64,000 nt of DNA from Haloarcula sp. H-GB4 (GTDB lineage Archaea > Halobacteriota > Halobacteria > Halobacteriales > Haloarculaceae). The translations under genes were made by a program, and so were the position numbers. Shown piece by piece: positions 24,618 to 35,758 of the stretch. Under the pieces are notes generated by a model. It had not been told where the DNA came from. It worked only from the letters and a program-made list of their open reading frames with translations, and made no database searches. Position 1 is the stretch's first letter. Each line of letters opens with the position of its first letter. The stretch is taken from assembly GCF_030848575.1 (NCBI RefSeq), contig NZ_JAVDDX010000001.1, forward strand, positions 1,550,001 through 1,614,000, written 5' to 3'.

Positions 24618-24902
24618 ACCGATAGTAGGTGTAGACAGCCCATAATCCTGGGTGCCAGCCACAGATACCCACAATAAGTTTGAGGCAACAGTGTTCGACC
24701 TACCGCAGTTCATGATCGAGATATTGATCTTTGCTAGCATACAGCGATGTCTTTGGAGAATTGATAAAATTTAGTGTAAAATACTCAGAATATACTTCGA
24801 GCGGAGAATTATGCATAAACTATTACGTATTACTAGCAGAGACGTGTGTTAACCTTCATCAGAGTAGTACTATAACCTTCGAGTTGTTACCTTGGGTTGA
24901 CT
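24618..24902. other. AT-rich intergenic island
   Basis: No gene is seen. From about 24720 to 24880 the DNA is unusually AT-rich for this genome, with TAAAAT repeated at about 10 bp spacing, a TTATGCATAA palindrome near 24815 and several TATA-like words. It lies between the divergent dioxygenase and UPF0058 genes and may hold promoters and binding sites for both. Confidence 0.5.
24868..24876 (+). promoter_or_regulatory. TATA box for the UPF0058 gene
   Basis: TACTATAAC is centred about 31 bp before the ATG at 24903, consistent with a leaderless or near-leaderless transcript. Confidence 0.5.
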
Positions 24903-25139
24903 ATGAAAAAGCAGGAGCTCATCCACCTTCACGGCCTGCTTGCACAGGTACAGAACCACTACGAAGCCGAATCCGGGACGGAAGTGGACCACGACGAATA
25001 CGCGGAACTGGGCGTTAAGCCGACATCGATTCACAAGTCGAAAACAGACCACAAGGCCGCTGTCTTTGCGATTGCTGACGGTATTGCCTCTGAGATGGCC
25101 GACGAAACCAAAGAGCCTGTTTCTGCCGCCGCGGACTAA
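24903..25139 (+). CDS. UPF0058 family protein
   Basis: A 78-residue, largely helical acidic protein opening MKKQELIHLHGLL and containing KSKTDHKAAVFAIADGI, the hallmark of UPF0058, a small archaeal family of unknown function. A TTG two codons upstream is in frame, but the ATG at 24903 is the family start. It is a single gene, convergent with the UPF0212 gene and preceded by an AT-rich region. Confidence 0.85.
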   Translation: MKKQELIHLHGLLAQVQNHYEAESGTEVDHDEYAELGVKPTSIHKSKTDHKAAVFAIADGIASEMADETKEPVSAAAD

Positions 25140-25278
25140 CGAAACTCCGTAGTTTCTACCGCAGTTTTGCCGCCAAGCAATGCAATTAGTGGCTATATAA
25201 CAGCTGTCAGATATATGTTAGAAGTTCTATAATTCGAGAGTGTAGCACAGATCTGCCCTTGCTGCTCAGGAGCCGGGC

Positions 25279-25752
25279 TTACTCATCGATTAATTCCTCG
25301 AACTCGGGTAACACGTCGTCCGATTCGTCCGTGGATTGGTCCGACGACAGGTCATCGGTGTCGGCTTCCGACTCTGCGGACGAGGACTCGTCTTCTGTCG
25401 TCTCGTCAGACTCCTCCGGAATCTCTTCGATTTCGAGCACATCGAGCGGGATGTTTTCGAGCCGTTGCCCGATCTCCTTGCGTGCAATTCGGGCGGCGTG
25501 TTCGTCTCGTTCGACGTTGAAGACGGTCATCTCCAGTTCGAGTGCGACGAGACTCTCGTCAGCTGCGAGAAACGCGGGTTCCAGTGTCTCGCCGCAGTGT
25601 GGACAGTGCCGATCCCCCATGTTGATCTCGACGTAGTTGAGGTCGGGGTTCAGCATCTCCCCCGTTTTCGAGATGGCGATACGAACTGCCTCGTCCGCAG
25701 ATGCCACGTCGTATACTGGGACTGCGGCCTCGACAACAACTCGGCAATTCAT
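25279..25752 (-). CDS. UPF0212/DUF555 family protein
   Basis: A 157-residue protein. Residues 1-115 are the conserved archaeal UPF0212 domain (MNCRVVVEAAVPVYDV, then NYVEINMG and a CPHCG zinc knuckle), function unknown. Residues 115-157 are an acidic Ser/Asp/Glu tail. The frame continues 19 codons upstream, but MNCRVV is the family start and a TATA box lies at the leaderless distance. Confidence 0.85.
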   Translation of the reverse strand: MNCRVVVEAAVPVYDVASADEAVRIAISKTGEMLNPDLNYVEINMGDRHCPHCGETLEPAFLAADESLVALELEMTVFNVERDEHAARIARKEIGQRLENIPLDVLEIEEIPEESDETTEDESSSAESEADTDDLSSDQSTDESDDVLPEFEELIDE

Positions 25753-25770
25753 GCCAGTATGTTTGTTTCC

Positions 25771-25780
25771 CAATATAATG
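25771..25780 (-). promoter_or_regulatory. TATA box for the UPF0212 gene
   Basis: The minus strand reads CATTATATTG centred about 24 bp before the ATG at 25752, fitting a leaderless transcript. Confidence 0.55.
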
Positions 25781-26002
25781 AAGGTTAGCCCTGAACCAGT
25801 GTGTACCATACGGTACCGATATCCGGGGTGAGAGAGTCGGAGCGCCCAATCGAGTGGTAGACGTACGAGCGCTCCAAAACATCACGACGACAAAACCAGT
25901 GACAAGTGAGACAACGACGGTCCCTGTGTTGGTGGTGCACGTACAAACCCAATACGAGCGAAACTCGTAACGCCATTACCTCCGGGTCCGTACACACAGA
26001 CA

Positions 26003-26911
26003 ATGGAACAGGGCGTCATTGATGTTGGGTCGCTGGCAGGCGGTATCGATTTGCAGGCAACTGTCGAGAGCGGGCAGTCCTATCTCTGGAACCGGGACGA
26101 CGGCGAGATGTACCAGCGCGAGGGCGCAACCGGCGGGGACGCCTGGTACTGGACGACAGTCCGCCGGGATGGGTCACCAGAGGTCATCCGTGTCCGGCAG
26201 CGGGATGGGATGCTCGAATGGGAATCGACGATTGATGCCGAAGTGGACCTCAGGCGACTCCTTCGGCTTGACGACGACCTCACCGCGATTCGGACGACAG
26301 CACCGGACGACGACGTGGTTCAGTCGGCCTATGAGACGTTCTGGGGGTTGCGACTGGTTCAGGACTCCCCGTTCGGGTCCCTCATCTCGTTCATCTGTTC
26401 AGCCCAGATGCGTGTCGCCCGAATACACAGTATGCAGCAGGCGCTCCGTGATACGTTCGGCGAAGAGATAGAGTTCAGCGGGCGAACGTACAACGCCTAT
26501 CCGACGCCATCGGCGCTGGCTGAAACGACAGAAGAACGGCTCCGGGACCTCGGACTGGGCTATCGTGCGCCGTACGTCCAGCGTACCGCGGAAATGGTCG
26601 CAAGCGGCGAGGCCGACCCCGAGGAAGCTGTCGGCCTTGACTACGAGGACGCCAGAGAATCGCTCACCCGCTTCGTCGGCGTCGGCGACAAGGTCGCAGA
26701 TTGCGTGTTGCTGTTCTCGCTTGATTACCTCGAAGCGGTCCCGCTAGACACCTGGATCCGGACAACAATCGAGGAGTACTATCCGGAGTGCGAGCAGGGG
26801 AACTACACCGACACGTCGCGGGCTATCCGGGCAGCACTGGGTTGTGAGTACGCCGGCTACACACAGACGTATCTGTTCCATTACCTCCGAACGGGCAGCA
26901 ACGAAGACTGA
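26003..26911 (+). CDS. ogg: 8-oxoguanine/alkylpurine DNA glycosylase (HhH-GPD family)
   Basis: A 302-residue base-excision glycosylase. Residues 1-110 form the OGG/AlkA N-terminal beta domain (LQATVESGQSYLW); residues 115-295 the helical HhH-GPD domain. The hairpin FVGVGDKVADC supplies the catalytic Lys, and the Asp lies about 20 residues on in PLDTWI. These point to a bifunctional OGG1-type enzyme that removes oxidised guanine. The acylphosphatase gene follows 53 bp downstream on the same strand. The extended substrate range of haloarchaeal members is not known. Confidence 0.9.
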   Translation: MEQGVIDVGSLAGGIDLQATVESGQSYLWNRDDGEMYQREGATGGDAWYWTTVRRDGSPEVIRVRQRDGMLEWESTIDAEVDLRRLLRLDDDLTAIRTTAPDDDVVQSAYETFWGLRLVQDSPFGSLISFICSAQMRVARIHSMQQALRDTFGEEIEFSGRTYNAYPTPSALAETTEERLRDLGLGYRAPYVQRTAEMVASGEADPEEAVGLDYEDARESLTRFVGVGDKVADCVLLFSLDYLEAVPLDTWIRTTIEEYYPECEQGNYTDTSRAIRAALGCEYAGYTQTYLFHYLRTGSNED

Positions 26912-26964
26912 CACGCGTGGCGGAAGGCGACAGTATAACGGAGGCCGCCGGCAAATCCTCGGAT

Positions 26965-27240
26965 ATGACTCGCACGCGAGCACACGTGTTCGTCTCCGGT
27001 CGTGTTCAGGGCGTCTATTACAGAGCGACCACACGGGAGCGCGCACAGGACCAAGGAGTCAACGGGTGGGTCCGGAACCTCGACGACGGCTGTGTCGAAG
27101 CAGTGTTCGAAGGCCCTGAAGCCGACGTTGAGGCGATGATCGAGTTCTGCCACGAGGGGAGCGACCGCGCGAACGTGACCGACGTCGAAGTCGAGTACGA
27201 GGACCCGGAGGGTGTCGACGGCTTCGAGGTCCGCTGGTAG
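26965..27240 (+). CDS. acyP: Acylphosphatase
   Basis: A 91-residue acylphosphatase hydrolysing carboxyl-phosphate bonds. The phosphate loop VSGRVQGVYYR carries the catalytic Arg, and NGWVRNLDDG the catalytic Asn. The length is typical. The ATG at 26965 is preferred over an in-frame codon 16 positions upstream because the family begins at TRTRAHVFV. It stands between ogg and nnr on the same strand, with short gaps. Confidence 0.93.
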   Translation: MTRTRAHVFVSGRVQGVYYRATTRERAQDQGVNGWVRNLDDGCVEAVFEGPEADVEAMIEFCHEGSDRANVTDVEVEYEDPEGVDGFEVRW

Positions 27241-27286
27241 GCCGCCGTCCCGTAGAGTTACTTCACTGGCGGGCGAACCCGCGGAT

Positions 27287-28729
27287 ATGCTCACCGGCTC
27301 CGAAATGGGTGTCGTCGATGAGAACGCTGCCGCGCTCGGTGTCCCGCGTAAGCAGTTGATGGAGTCGTCCGGCCACGCCGTCGCACGGGCGGTCGGTTCC
27401 ATCGCTGATCCCGGCGAACAGGTCACTATCGTCGCCGGACGGGGAAACAACGGTGGGGACGCGCTCGTCGCCGCCCGTTTCCTCGACGACTACGACCTTC
27501 GCGTCTTGTTACTTGGGCGTCCGGGTGCCATCTCGACGACGATTGCCAGAGAGAACTGGGAAGCCCTCCAGCACGCTGAGTACCCGACAGAGACGGTCAG
27601 AGATTCTTCGGCGCTAGAGCTTGGAACCCCCGATGTCGTCGTCGACGCGATGCTGGGCACGGGTATCACCGGCGACCTCCGGGAACCGGCGGCGACGGCT
27701 GCCACAAGCATGAACGAGAGCGACGCGACCGTCCTCTCTGTCGATGTCCCGTCCGGCCTCGACGCTGAAACAGGGCGGCTGGCCGAGAACGCTGTCGACG
27801 CCGACCACGTCGTCACGTTTCATGACACCAAGCCCGGCCTGCCCGCCCTCGACGTGCCGGTCACCGTTGCCGACATCGGCATCCCCGACGCGGCGGAGCT
27901 GTTCATTGAGCGAGGTGACCTCACGCGACTCGAACGTGACCCGGCGAGCCACAAGGGCGACAACGGCGAGGTGCTGGTCGTCGGTGGCGGCCCGTACACC
28001 GGTGCACCGGCGCTCACGGCACAGGCCGCCCTCAGAAGCGGGGCCGACCTCGTTCGAGTCGCCTGCCCCGCTGTCGTCGCTCGCGAGATCCAGTCCTACA
28101 GCGAGAACCTCATCCTCAGACCCTTCGACGGGGATCACCTCGCGCCGCCGCACGTCGACCGCCTCGCCGAACTGGCGGCAGACCACGACACGCTGATTGT
28201 TGGACCGGGGCTCGGAGATGCCGACGCGACGCTGGATGCTGTTGCGGACCTGCTGTCCGGATTCGAAGGAACGGCCGTCGTCGACGCCGACGCGCTGTCG
28301 GTAGTCCCGGACATCGAAACGGACGCGGAACTCATCTGCACACCCCATCAGGGCGAACTGCTCGGTATGGGTGGTGAGACAGCCGAGGACTGGCAGGAAC
28401 GGGCGGACGTAGTGGAGTCCTTCGCGGCGGAGGTCGGCCAGACGCTGCTAGTCAAAGGTCCGTACGACATCGTCTCCGATGGGGAGCGGACCCGCGTGGG
28501 CCGGACGGGCAATCCGGGAATGACGGTCGGCGGAACCGGCGACGTGCTCGCAGGTGTGACGGGCGCACTCGCCTCCGTTCAGGATCCACTTGATGCGGCT
28601 GCCATCGCCGCCTACACTGTCGGCAGTGTCGGTGACCGCGTCGTTGACGACCGCGGCTACGGACTGGTTGCGACGGACTTGCTAGACGAGATACCAAGTG
28701 TTCTGTGGCAGCGAGAAGCAGAGCCGTAG
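27287..28729 (+). CDS. nnr: Bifunctional NAD(P)H-hydrate epimerase/ADP- or ATP-dependent dehydratase
   Basis: A 480-residue fusion. Residues 1-210 are the YjeF_N epimerase domain (AGRGNNGGDALVAAR, then DAMLGTGITGDLR). Residues 225-475 are the carbohydrate-kinase-like dehydratase (GDNGEVLVVGGGPYTGAP, GPGLGD, TPHQGE, and the phosphate-site GNPGMTVGGTGD). Together they repair hydrated NADH and NADPH. The ATG at 27287 is chosen because translation from further upstream would run into the acyP gene. It converges with hflX, 7 bp apart. Confidence 0.93.
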   Translation: MLTGSEMGVVDENAAALGVPRKQLMESSGHAVARAVGSIADPGEQVTIVAGRGNNGGDALVAARFLDDYDLRVLLLGRPGAISTTIARENWEALQHAEYPTETVRDSSALELGTPDVVVDAMLGTGITGDLREPAATAATSMNESDATVLSVDVPSGLDAETGRLAENAVDADHVVTFHDTKPGLPALDVPVTVADIGIPDAAELFIERGDLTRLERDPASHKGDNGEVLVVGGGPYTGAPALTAQAALRSGADLVRVACPAVVAREIQSYSENLILRPFDGDHLAPPHVDRLAELAADHDTLIVGPGLGDADATLDAVADLLSGFEGTAVVDADALSVVPDIETDAELICTPHQGELLGMGGETAEDWQERADVVESFAAEVGQTLLVKGPYDIVSDGERTRVGRTGNPGMTVGGTGDVLAGVTGALASVQDPLDAAAIAAYTVGSVGDRVVDDRGYGLVATDLLDEIPSVLWQREAEP

Positions 28730-28736
28730 ATCGTAA

Positions 28737-30047
28737 TCAGGCCGACGCACCGACCAAGTCCCCCGCTTTCGCCCGGGACTGCTCGATGATTGCCGGCCGC
28801 GCCTCGAACTCGATGACTACCTGGTCGCCGTAATCGACCGTCTCGACGCTGGCGTGGTCGTGAATCCACGAGACGAGACTCATCGTATCGTCGGTCATCG
28901 GGAGGACGAGCCGTTCGTGCTCGTAGTCCGGCAGTTCGTGGTCGATGCGGTCCGTGAGGTCATCCATGTTGAGCCCCTGTTTGGCGCTGACGGCGACGGG
29001 GTTCGGGGCCAGCGACGAGAGTGCGTCTTTCTTGCGACGGACCTCCTCGTCGTCAACCATGTCGGTCTTGTTGAGGACCGTGACGATGGGGGCTTCGTTG
29101 CGCTCGTACAGCGTATCGTGGCTCGTCACCAGTTTCTCCCGGATTTCCTCGACCGATTCGGAGACATCGACAACGAGCAAGACGAGATCGGCGTGATACA
29201 CCGACCCCAGCGTGGACTTGAACGACTCGACGAGCCAGTGCGGGAGGTCCTGAATGAACCCAACCGTGTCGGTGACCAGCACTTCGCGCTTCCCGACTTC
29301 GGCGCGGCGAGTGGTCGTCCCGAGCGTCGTGAACAGGCGGTCCTCGCTCTCTGCCGTGGTGTCGAGGTCAGGATGGAGGTCGTCGTTCTCGTCAACGTCG
29401 AGGTCGTCAGCGAGGCGGCGCAGGAGTGTTGATTTTCCGGCGTTGGTGTAGCCGGCGAGGGCAACGAGGTCGAAGCCGGACTCCCGGCGCTGTTCCCGAC
29501 GGTGTCGCTCGGTCTCCTCGATGGATTCCAGCTCGTCCCGGATGTTGGCGATCTGCTTTTTGATGTCCTCTTCGCGGGACTCGTCGTACTCGCCGAGGCC
29601 CATGAACCCCGGGCGCTCGTCGCGTTTGGCCAGGCTCGCCTTGGCCTCGGCACGCGGGAGTTCGTAGCGTAGCTCCGCGAGTTCGACCTGCAGCTGGGCC
29701 TTTCGAGTCTGGGCTCGCTGGCCGAAGATTTCGAGGATAAGCCGGAAACGGTCGATGACGCGCACTCGCTCGGGGAGTTCGTTCCCGATGTTGTACGTCT
29801 GGTACGGGCCGAGCTGGTTGTCGAAGATGACGACAGCAGCCTCTTCACGGGCGACCGCGTTGCTCAGTCGGGTTACCTTCCCCTCGCCGAGGTGGTACGC
29901 CGGGTCCTCCGTTCTGGTCTGTGTCACTTCGCCGACGACATCGTACCCGGCCGCCCGGGCGAGGTCCCGGATTTCTGTCGTGTCGGCGGTGCCACTGTCG
30001 ACGCGCTTCGCGATGACCGCTCGTTCGGTGGTGTGTGTCGCCGTCAC
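28737..30047 (-). CDS. hflX: GTPase HflX
   Basis: A 436-residue ribosome-associated GTPase. The N-terminal HflX domain (about 1-185) includes FDNQLGPYQTYN and the long helical hairpin with RAQTRKAQLQVELA. The G domain (about 195-370) has G1 GYTNAGKSTL, G3 DTVGFI and G4 NKTD. A small C-terminal domain of about 65 residues follows. It is thought to split stalled or stressed ribosomes. It is a single gene with a TATA box 28 bp before the start. Confidence 0.95.
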   Translation of the reverse strand: MTATHTTERAVIAKRVDSGTADTTEIRDLARAAGYDVVGEVTQTRTEDPAYHLGEGKVTRLSNAVAREEAAVVIFDNQLGPYQTYNIGNELPERVRVIDRFRLILEIFGQRAQTRKAQLQVELAELRYELPRAEAKASLAKRDERPGFMGLGEYDESREEDIKKQIANIRDELESIEETERHRREQRRESGFDLVALAGYTNAGKSTLLRRLADDLDVDENDDLHPDLDTTAESEDRLFTTLGTTTRRAEVGKREVLVTDTVGFIQDLPHWLVESFKSTLGSVYHADLVLLVVDVSESVEEIREKLVTSHDTLYERNEAPIVTVLNKTDMVDDEEVRRKKDALSSLAPNPVAVSAKQGLNMDDLTDRIDHELPDYEHERLVLPMTDDTMSLVSWIHDHASVETVDYGDQVVIEFEARPAIIEQSRAKAGDLVGASA

Positions 30048-30070
30048 TCGTTGTGAAGATACGGCGTCCG

Positions 30071-30080
30071 ATTATTTAAC
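30071..30080 (-). promoter_or_regulatory. TATA box for hflX
   Basis: The minus strand reads GTTAAATAAT centred about 28 bp before the ATG at 30047, a leaderless-type position. Confidence 0.5.
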
Positions 30081-30203
30081 CCCCCGGGCGGCTCGCAGTA
30101 ACGTCCAGTGCGCCGGCGGAAAGCGGTAAAATGGCAGATACTGAAGGGCAGCGGCGGTTGGTTACTACCTTCTGACCGTTCTGTCTCGCGATAGCTGGAT
30201 ACA

Positions 30204-30220
30204 GCCACCACGGCGGTGGC
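30204..30220 (-). terminator. Candidate hairpin terminator after katG
   Basis: GCCACC/GGTGGC with a 5-nt loop lies 13 bp past the katG stop. No T-run follows, so it could equally be an mRNA-stabilising structure. Confidence 0.3.
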
Positions 30221-30232
30221 GTTCGCTCCGGC

Positions 30233-32611
<2,379 letters not shown>

Positions 32612-32632
32612 GCAGGCGGTCAGGTACGCGGT

Positions 32633-32980
32633 ATGGGTGAGTTCGTACTCCAACTAGATGGGTTGGGCCTCCAGCAGATGGGCCTCGAATTCGGTGGTGG
32701 CGGCCTTATCGGCGGGATCATCGGGTTCGCCGCCAAGAAGATCGCAAAACTCATTGCCGTCATCGTCGGCATTGAGCTGGCGCTGTTCAAGTTCCTTGAG
32801 ACACGCGGCATCCTGCAGGTGAACTGGGACGCAATAGGCGGGGCCGCACAGAACGCAACTGGCACTGCCGGGAACGCGACGGCGACACAACCACCGTCCT
32901 GGATCACGTCGCTGCTCTCGGCCCTGCCGGTCAGCGCCGGTTTTACGGCCGGGTTTCTCGTCGGATTCAAGAAGGGGTAA
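32633..32980 (+). CDS. FUN14-family membrane protein
   Basis: A 115-residue protein with Gly-rich hydrophobic segments (about residues 15-52) and a C-terminal helix (about 88-112), separated by an Ala/Thr linker. The GGGLIGGIIGFAAKKIAKL stretch is the FUN14 pattern. Eukaryotic FUNDC1 is a mitophagy receptor; the archaeal function is unknown. The first in-frame codon at 32567 lies before the TATA box, so 32633 is chosen. It is convergent with the SBDS gene, 15 bp apart. Confidence 0.8.
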   Translation: MGEFVLQLDGLGLQQMGLEFGGGGLIGGIIGFAAKKIAKLIAVIVGIELALFKFLETRGILQVNWDAIGGAAQNATGTAGNATATQPPSWITSLLSALPVSAGFTAGFLVGFKKG

Positions 32981-32995
32981 CGCGACGTCGCGGCG

Positions 32996-33724
32996 TCAGC
33001 CGCGTGTACTGATATCGTCTTCGTCTTTGATGATTTGGGTCTCCGCCTCGCCGCTTGTGTGCTCGTTCACCACGTCATAGAAGTCGTTCTGCAGGCCGGC
33101 CGGGAACGTCATGACGCCGACCCACGAGCCGTCGGACTGCCACTCCTCGCGTTCGAGGTCGCCGAACTGACGGATCTGTGCCTGGGCGCTCCCGGCGTAA
33201 TCCGCGGGGACCTGCACGGCGACGGTGACCTCATCAAACCGGATTGGGATGACTGGTCGGAGCGCATCGAGGGCGTCGTCGACCTGCGCCTCGACGGGCT
33301 CCATCGGGTCAACTCTGAAATCCGTTTCTTCGAGGGCGGACTCGATTCGCTCCGGCGGGTGTGGCGCGTCGTCCATCTGCGGATTGACCGCGTTACGCGT
33401 AATCCGCTGGATGAGCTGTTTGTGCTTTTGTTCCTGCATTTCACGGCGCTGGTCGGCCGTGATCTGAATCTCTCCCCGCTTGATAACTTCGGGAATGATA
33501 GCCATCGGATCGGTCGTGTCAAACACCTCTTCGAGCATATTCTCGGGCGGTCGGTCCCCTCGCGAGGCGTCCTCGAACACGTCCTCCGCCGCGATAACGT
33601 CCTCAAGGTCGTCGTCGAAGTCATCACGTTTTATCGCCAGCGCAGCGTCCGGATCCACCAGTACCTCGAACCGTTGACCGTGGGATTCGAGGCGCGCCGT
33701 CACCGCCTCGTCAAGCGATATCAT
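32996..33724 (-). CDS. sdo1: SBDS/Sdo1 ribosome maturation protein
   Basis: A 242-residue SBDS orthologue with three domains: the N-terminal FYSH fold (about 1-90, opening MISLDEAVTARLESHG and with VDPDAALAIKRDD), a central helical domain (95-165) and a C-terminal ferredoxin-like domain (170-242). It helps release the anti-association factor aIF6 from the large subunit. It is the last gene of a minus-strand set with psmA and the RNase P proteins, the usual archaeal neighbourhood. The frame extends 17 codons upstream, but MISLDE is the family start. Confidence 0.92.
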   Translation of the reverse strand: MISLDEAVTARLESHGQRFEVLVDPDAALAIKRDDFDDDLEDVIAAEDVFEDASRGDRPPENMLEEVFDTTDPMAIIPEVIKRGEIQITADQRREMQEQKHKQLIQRITRNAVNPQMDDAPHPPERIESALEETDFRVDPMEPVEAQVDDALDALRPVIPIRFDEVTVAVQVPADYAGSAQAQIRQFGDLEREEWQSDGSWVGVMTFPAGLQNDFYDVVNEHTSGEAETQIIKDEDDISTRG

Positions 33725-33810
33725 ACCCGTCGGTAGCAGTGGGCCAGTTAAAGGCCTTACTGCGTGGTCGGACAAAAAAGTCCAGTCGCCCGCGAGGGCC
33801 GCCGGAAGAG

Positions 33811-34593
33811 TTACTCTTCGGTGGCGTCTTCGTCTTCGCCTTCGTCGTCCACGTCTTCGCCGGTATCAAGCAGATCAGCCTCTGCGAGGTGGGTCTCTTT
33901 CTCCTCGTCGGTCAGCTGACCGAATGTCTCCGTTTCCACGTCAACCGTAGCGACGCCGATGCCTTCCGGCGTGAGTCCGTCTTCGTTGACCGACGCGAGG
34001 GCGGCCAGTGCGAGGTCGACGCCCTCGTCAAGGTCCATCCCTTCGTCGTAGTGCTCTTCGAGGTAGTCCCGGATGTCGCCGCGGTCGGCCCCGACGGCGA
34101 GGGCCTTCCACTCGTAGGGCGTCCCGGAGGGATCGGTCTCGAACAGGCGCGGCTCGCCGTTGACGATGCCGCCGATGATGAGGGCGACACCGAACGGGCG
34201 CGCGCCACCGACCTGCGTGTACTGCTGGATGTAGTCGGTGATTTCCTTGGTGAGGGTCTCGACGCCGACCGGCTCGCCGTAGCGGAGCTGGTTCACCTGC
34301 GCCTGTCGGCGGGCGAAGTCGATGAGCTGTCGGGCGTCAGCGACGTGGCCGGCCGAGGCGATGCCGATGTGGTCGTCGGCCTTGTGGATCTTCTCGACCG
34401 AGGAGCGCTCCATCAGCGGCGATCGGATGCGCTTGTCCACGGCGAGAACGACGCCGTCGCTTGTTCTGACGCCGATACTTGCTGTGCCGCGTTTGACCGC
34501 TTCGCGGGCGTACTCGACCTGGTAGAGGCGTCCGTCCGGCGAGAAAATAGTGATCCCGCGGTCGTAGGCCTGCTGTTGATTTTGTCCCTGCAT
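33811..34593 (-). CDS. psmA: Proteasome alpha subunit
   Basis: A 260-residue proteasome alpha subunit. The N terminus QQQAYDRGITIFSPDGRLYQVEYA is the alpha-type gate and YDR/YSPxGRLxQVEYA signature. The core ends near residue 225, followed by an acidic tail (DDEGEDED) that may interact with AAA partners. It forms the outer rings of the 20S proteasome. It starts 2 bp after the stop of the RNase P protein gene, so the two are almost certainly one transcript. Confidence 0.97.
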   Translation of the reverse strand: MQGQNQQQAYDRGITIFSPDGRLYQVEYAREAVKRGTASIGVRTSDGVVLAVDKRIRSPLMERSSVEKIHKADDHIGIASAGHVADARQLIDFARRQAQVNQLRYGEPVGVETLTKEITDYIQQYTQVGGARPFGVALIIGGIVNGEPRLFETDPSGTPYEWKALAVGADRGDIRDYLEEHYDEGMDLDEGVDLALAALASVNEDGLTPEGIGVATVDVETETFGQLTDEEKETHLAEADLLDTGEDVDDEGEDEDATEE

Positions 34594-34595
34594 AG

Positions 34596-35081
34596 TTATC
34601 GGAAATCGAGTGCTGTCGCGCCGACGAACGCAACGTCGGAGGCCGTTTCGACATCGTAGCGCGGAGGCCGAACAGTAGCGCTCCGGTCTGCGTTCTCGAA
34701 CACGACGTGTCTCTGTTCAGTGGATTCCGGCGGCCCGCGTATATACTTTTCTTCACAGGCACGCACGGTGCCGCTAATCCCCCGGACACGGACCCGAACG
34801 TCATCGTTATCGACGCTGTCCAGACAGGTCAGCGCGGCCCGTGCCGGGTCCGTCTGGCCGCGTCTGGTCCGGACGATAGCTTCGGCCGTGCCGTCGTAGC
34901 CGTGGAACTGGAGGACGGTCATATCTGTCTCGGCGCTGCCGGTGTCCCCCAGCAGGTTCTGGGCGGCGTACCACACCTCGCGCTGGAACGCCCGGCGACC
35001 GAAGGAGGCATTCGGCCACGTCTCGATACCGACGGCGAGATAGCGCCACCGGGGCCGGAGATGCTTTGGGAGGTGTTTCAT
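34596..35081 (-). CDS. rnp2: Ribonuclease P protein component 2 (Pop5/Rpp14)
   Basis: A 161-residue Pop5-type subunit of RNase P. The family opening MKHLPKHLRPRWRYLAVGIE is present, then the RNP-like fold with NLLGDTGSAETDM and the strand IVRTRRG. The residues past about 110 are longer than in minimal archaeal Pop5 and polar. It pairs with Rpp30 to form the catalytic subcomplex that processes tRNA 5' ends with the RNase P RNA. The Rpp30 gene lies upstream, separated by the DUF2391 gene. Confidence 0.9.
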   Translation of the reverse strand: MKHLPKHLRPRWRYLAVGIETWPNASFGRRAFQREVWYAAQNLLGDTGSAETDMTVLQFHGYDGTAEAIVRTRRGQTDPARAALTCLDSVDNDDVRVRVRGISGTVRACEEKYIRGPPESTEQRHVVFENADRSATVRPPRYDVETASDVAFVGATALDFR

Positions 35082-35191
35082 ACGCCAGCGTTAGCGCGGA
35101 GAACAATGAGCAGTGCGGTGTGGAAGTCGGCAGTAGTCAGCCCCGGTCACACAGCACAGTACCCCGAGAGACGAGTCGGTCCGGCATCGTG

Positions 35192-35614
35192 TCAGAACAG
35201 GCTATCGGTCGTCACCGCGCCGACGACGCTGAACACAGCCCCGACGCTGACGGCGCGGAACGTGACGACCATCTGGTCAGCCAGGGGAAGGTCACCCAGG
35301 AACTGGTCGGGAGCCGTGACCGCGATTGCGAGCGTTCCGACGGAGCCGAACGCGACAACCAGGACAGAGATGAATCGGACCGGGACGCCGGCGACCGCGG
35401 CTTCGCGTCTGGGGTTACGGTCGTTGTCAGCGCCGTACAGCCCGCCGTATCCGATGGCGGCGACAATACAGACGAGGAATACGTTGTGGAAGACGGTCAT
35501 GTTCAGCGCCAGCGCCCACACCTCCTGGGTCACGACGAAGGGACCGGACAGCAGGAACCCGCCGACGATCTGTTGAGCCGTGTCCGCGAGCTTGTGCTTT
35601 TGTCGTTCTTTCAT
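35192..35614 (-). CDS. DUF2391 family membrane protein
   Basis: A 140-residue protein with four hydrophobic helices (about residues 15-40, 42-64, 78-102 and 115-138) and polar termini. The GGFLLSGPFVVTQEVW segment matches DUF2391, an uncharacterised membrane family. It sits between rnp3 and rnp2 on the same strand with gaps of about 110 and 145 bp, so it may have its own promoter. Its link to RNA processing, if any, is unknown. Confidence 0.75.
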   Translation of the reverse strand: MKERQKHKLADTAQQIVGGFLLSGPFVVTQEVWALALNMTVFHNVFLVCIVAAIGYGGLYGADNDRNPRREAAVAGVPVRFISVLVVAFGSVGTLAIAVTAPDQFLGDLPLADQMVVTFRAVSVGAVFSVVGAVTTDSLF

Positions 35615-35758
35615 ACGTCTCGTGTACTCCGGTCGAATGCAAACGCGTTCGGGTCAAGTCAGTCGGCTGACGTGCCGTGACAAAAAGCGGAAGCGAGCTA
35701 CACCCGCGACATCCTACACAGAACCGATACCGTCCAGTGAGAGTGGTATCAGCGCCGG

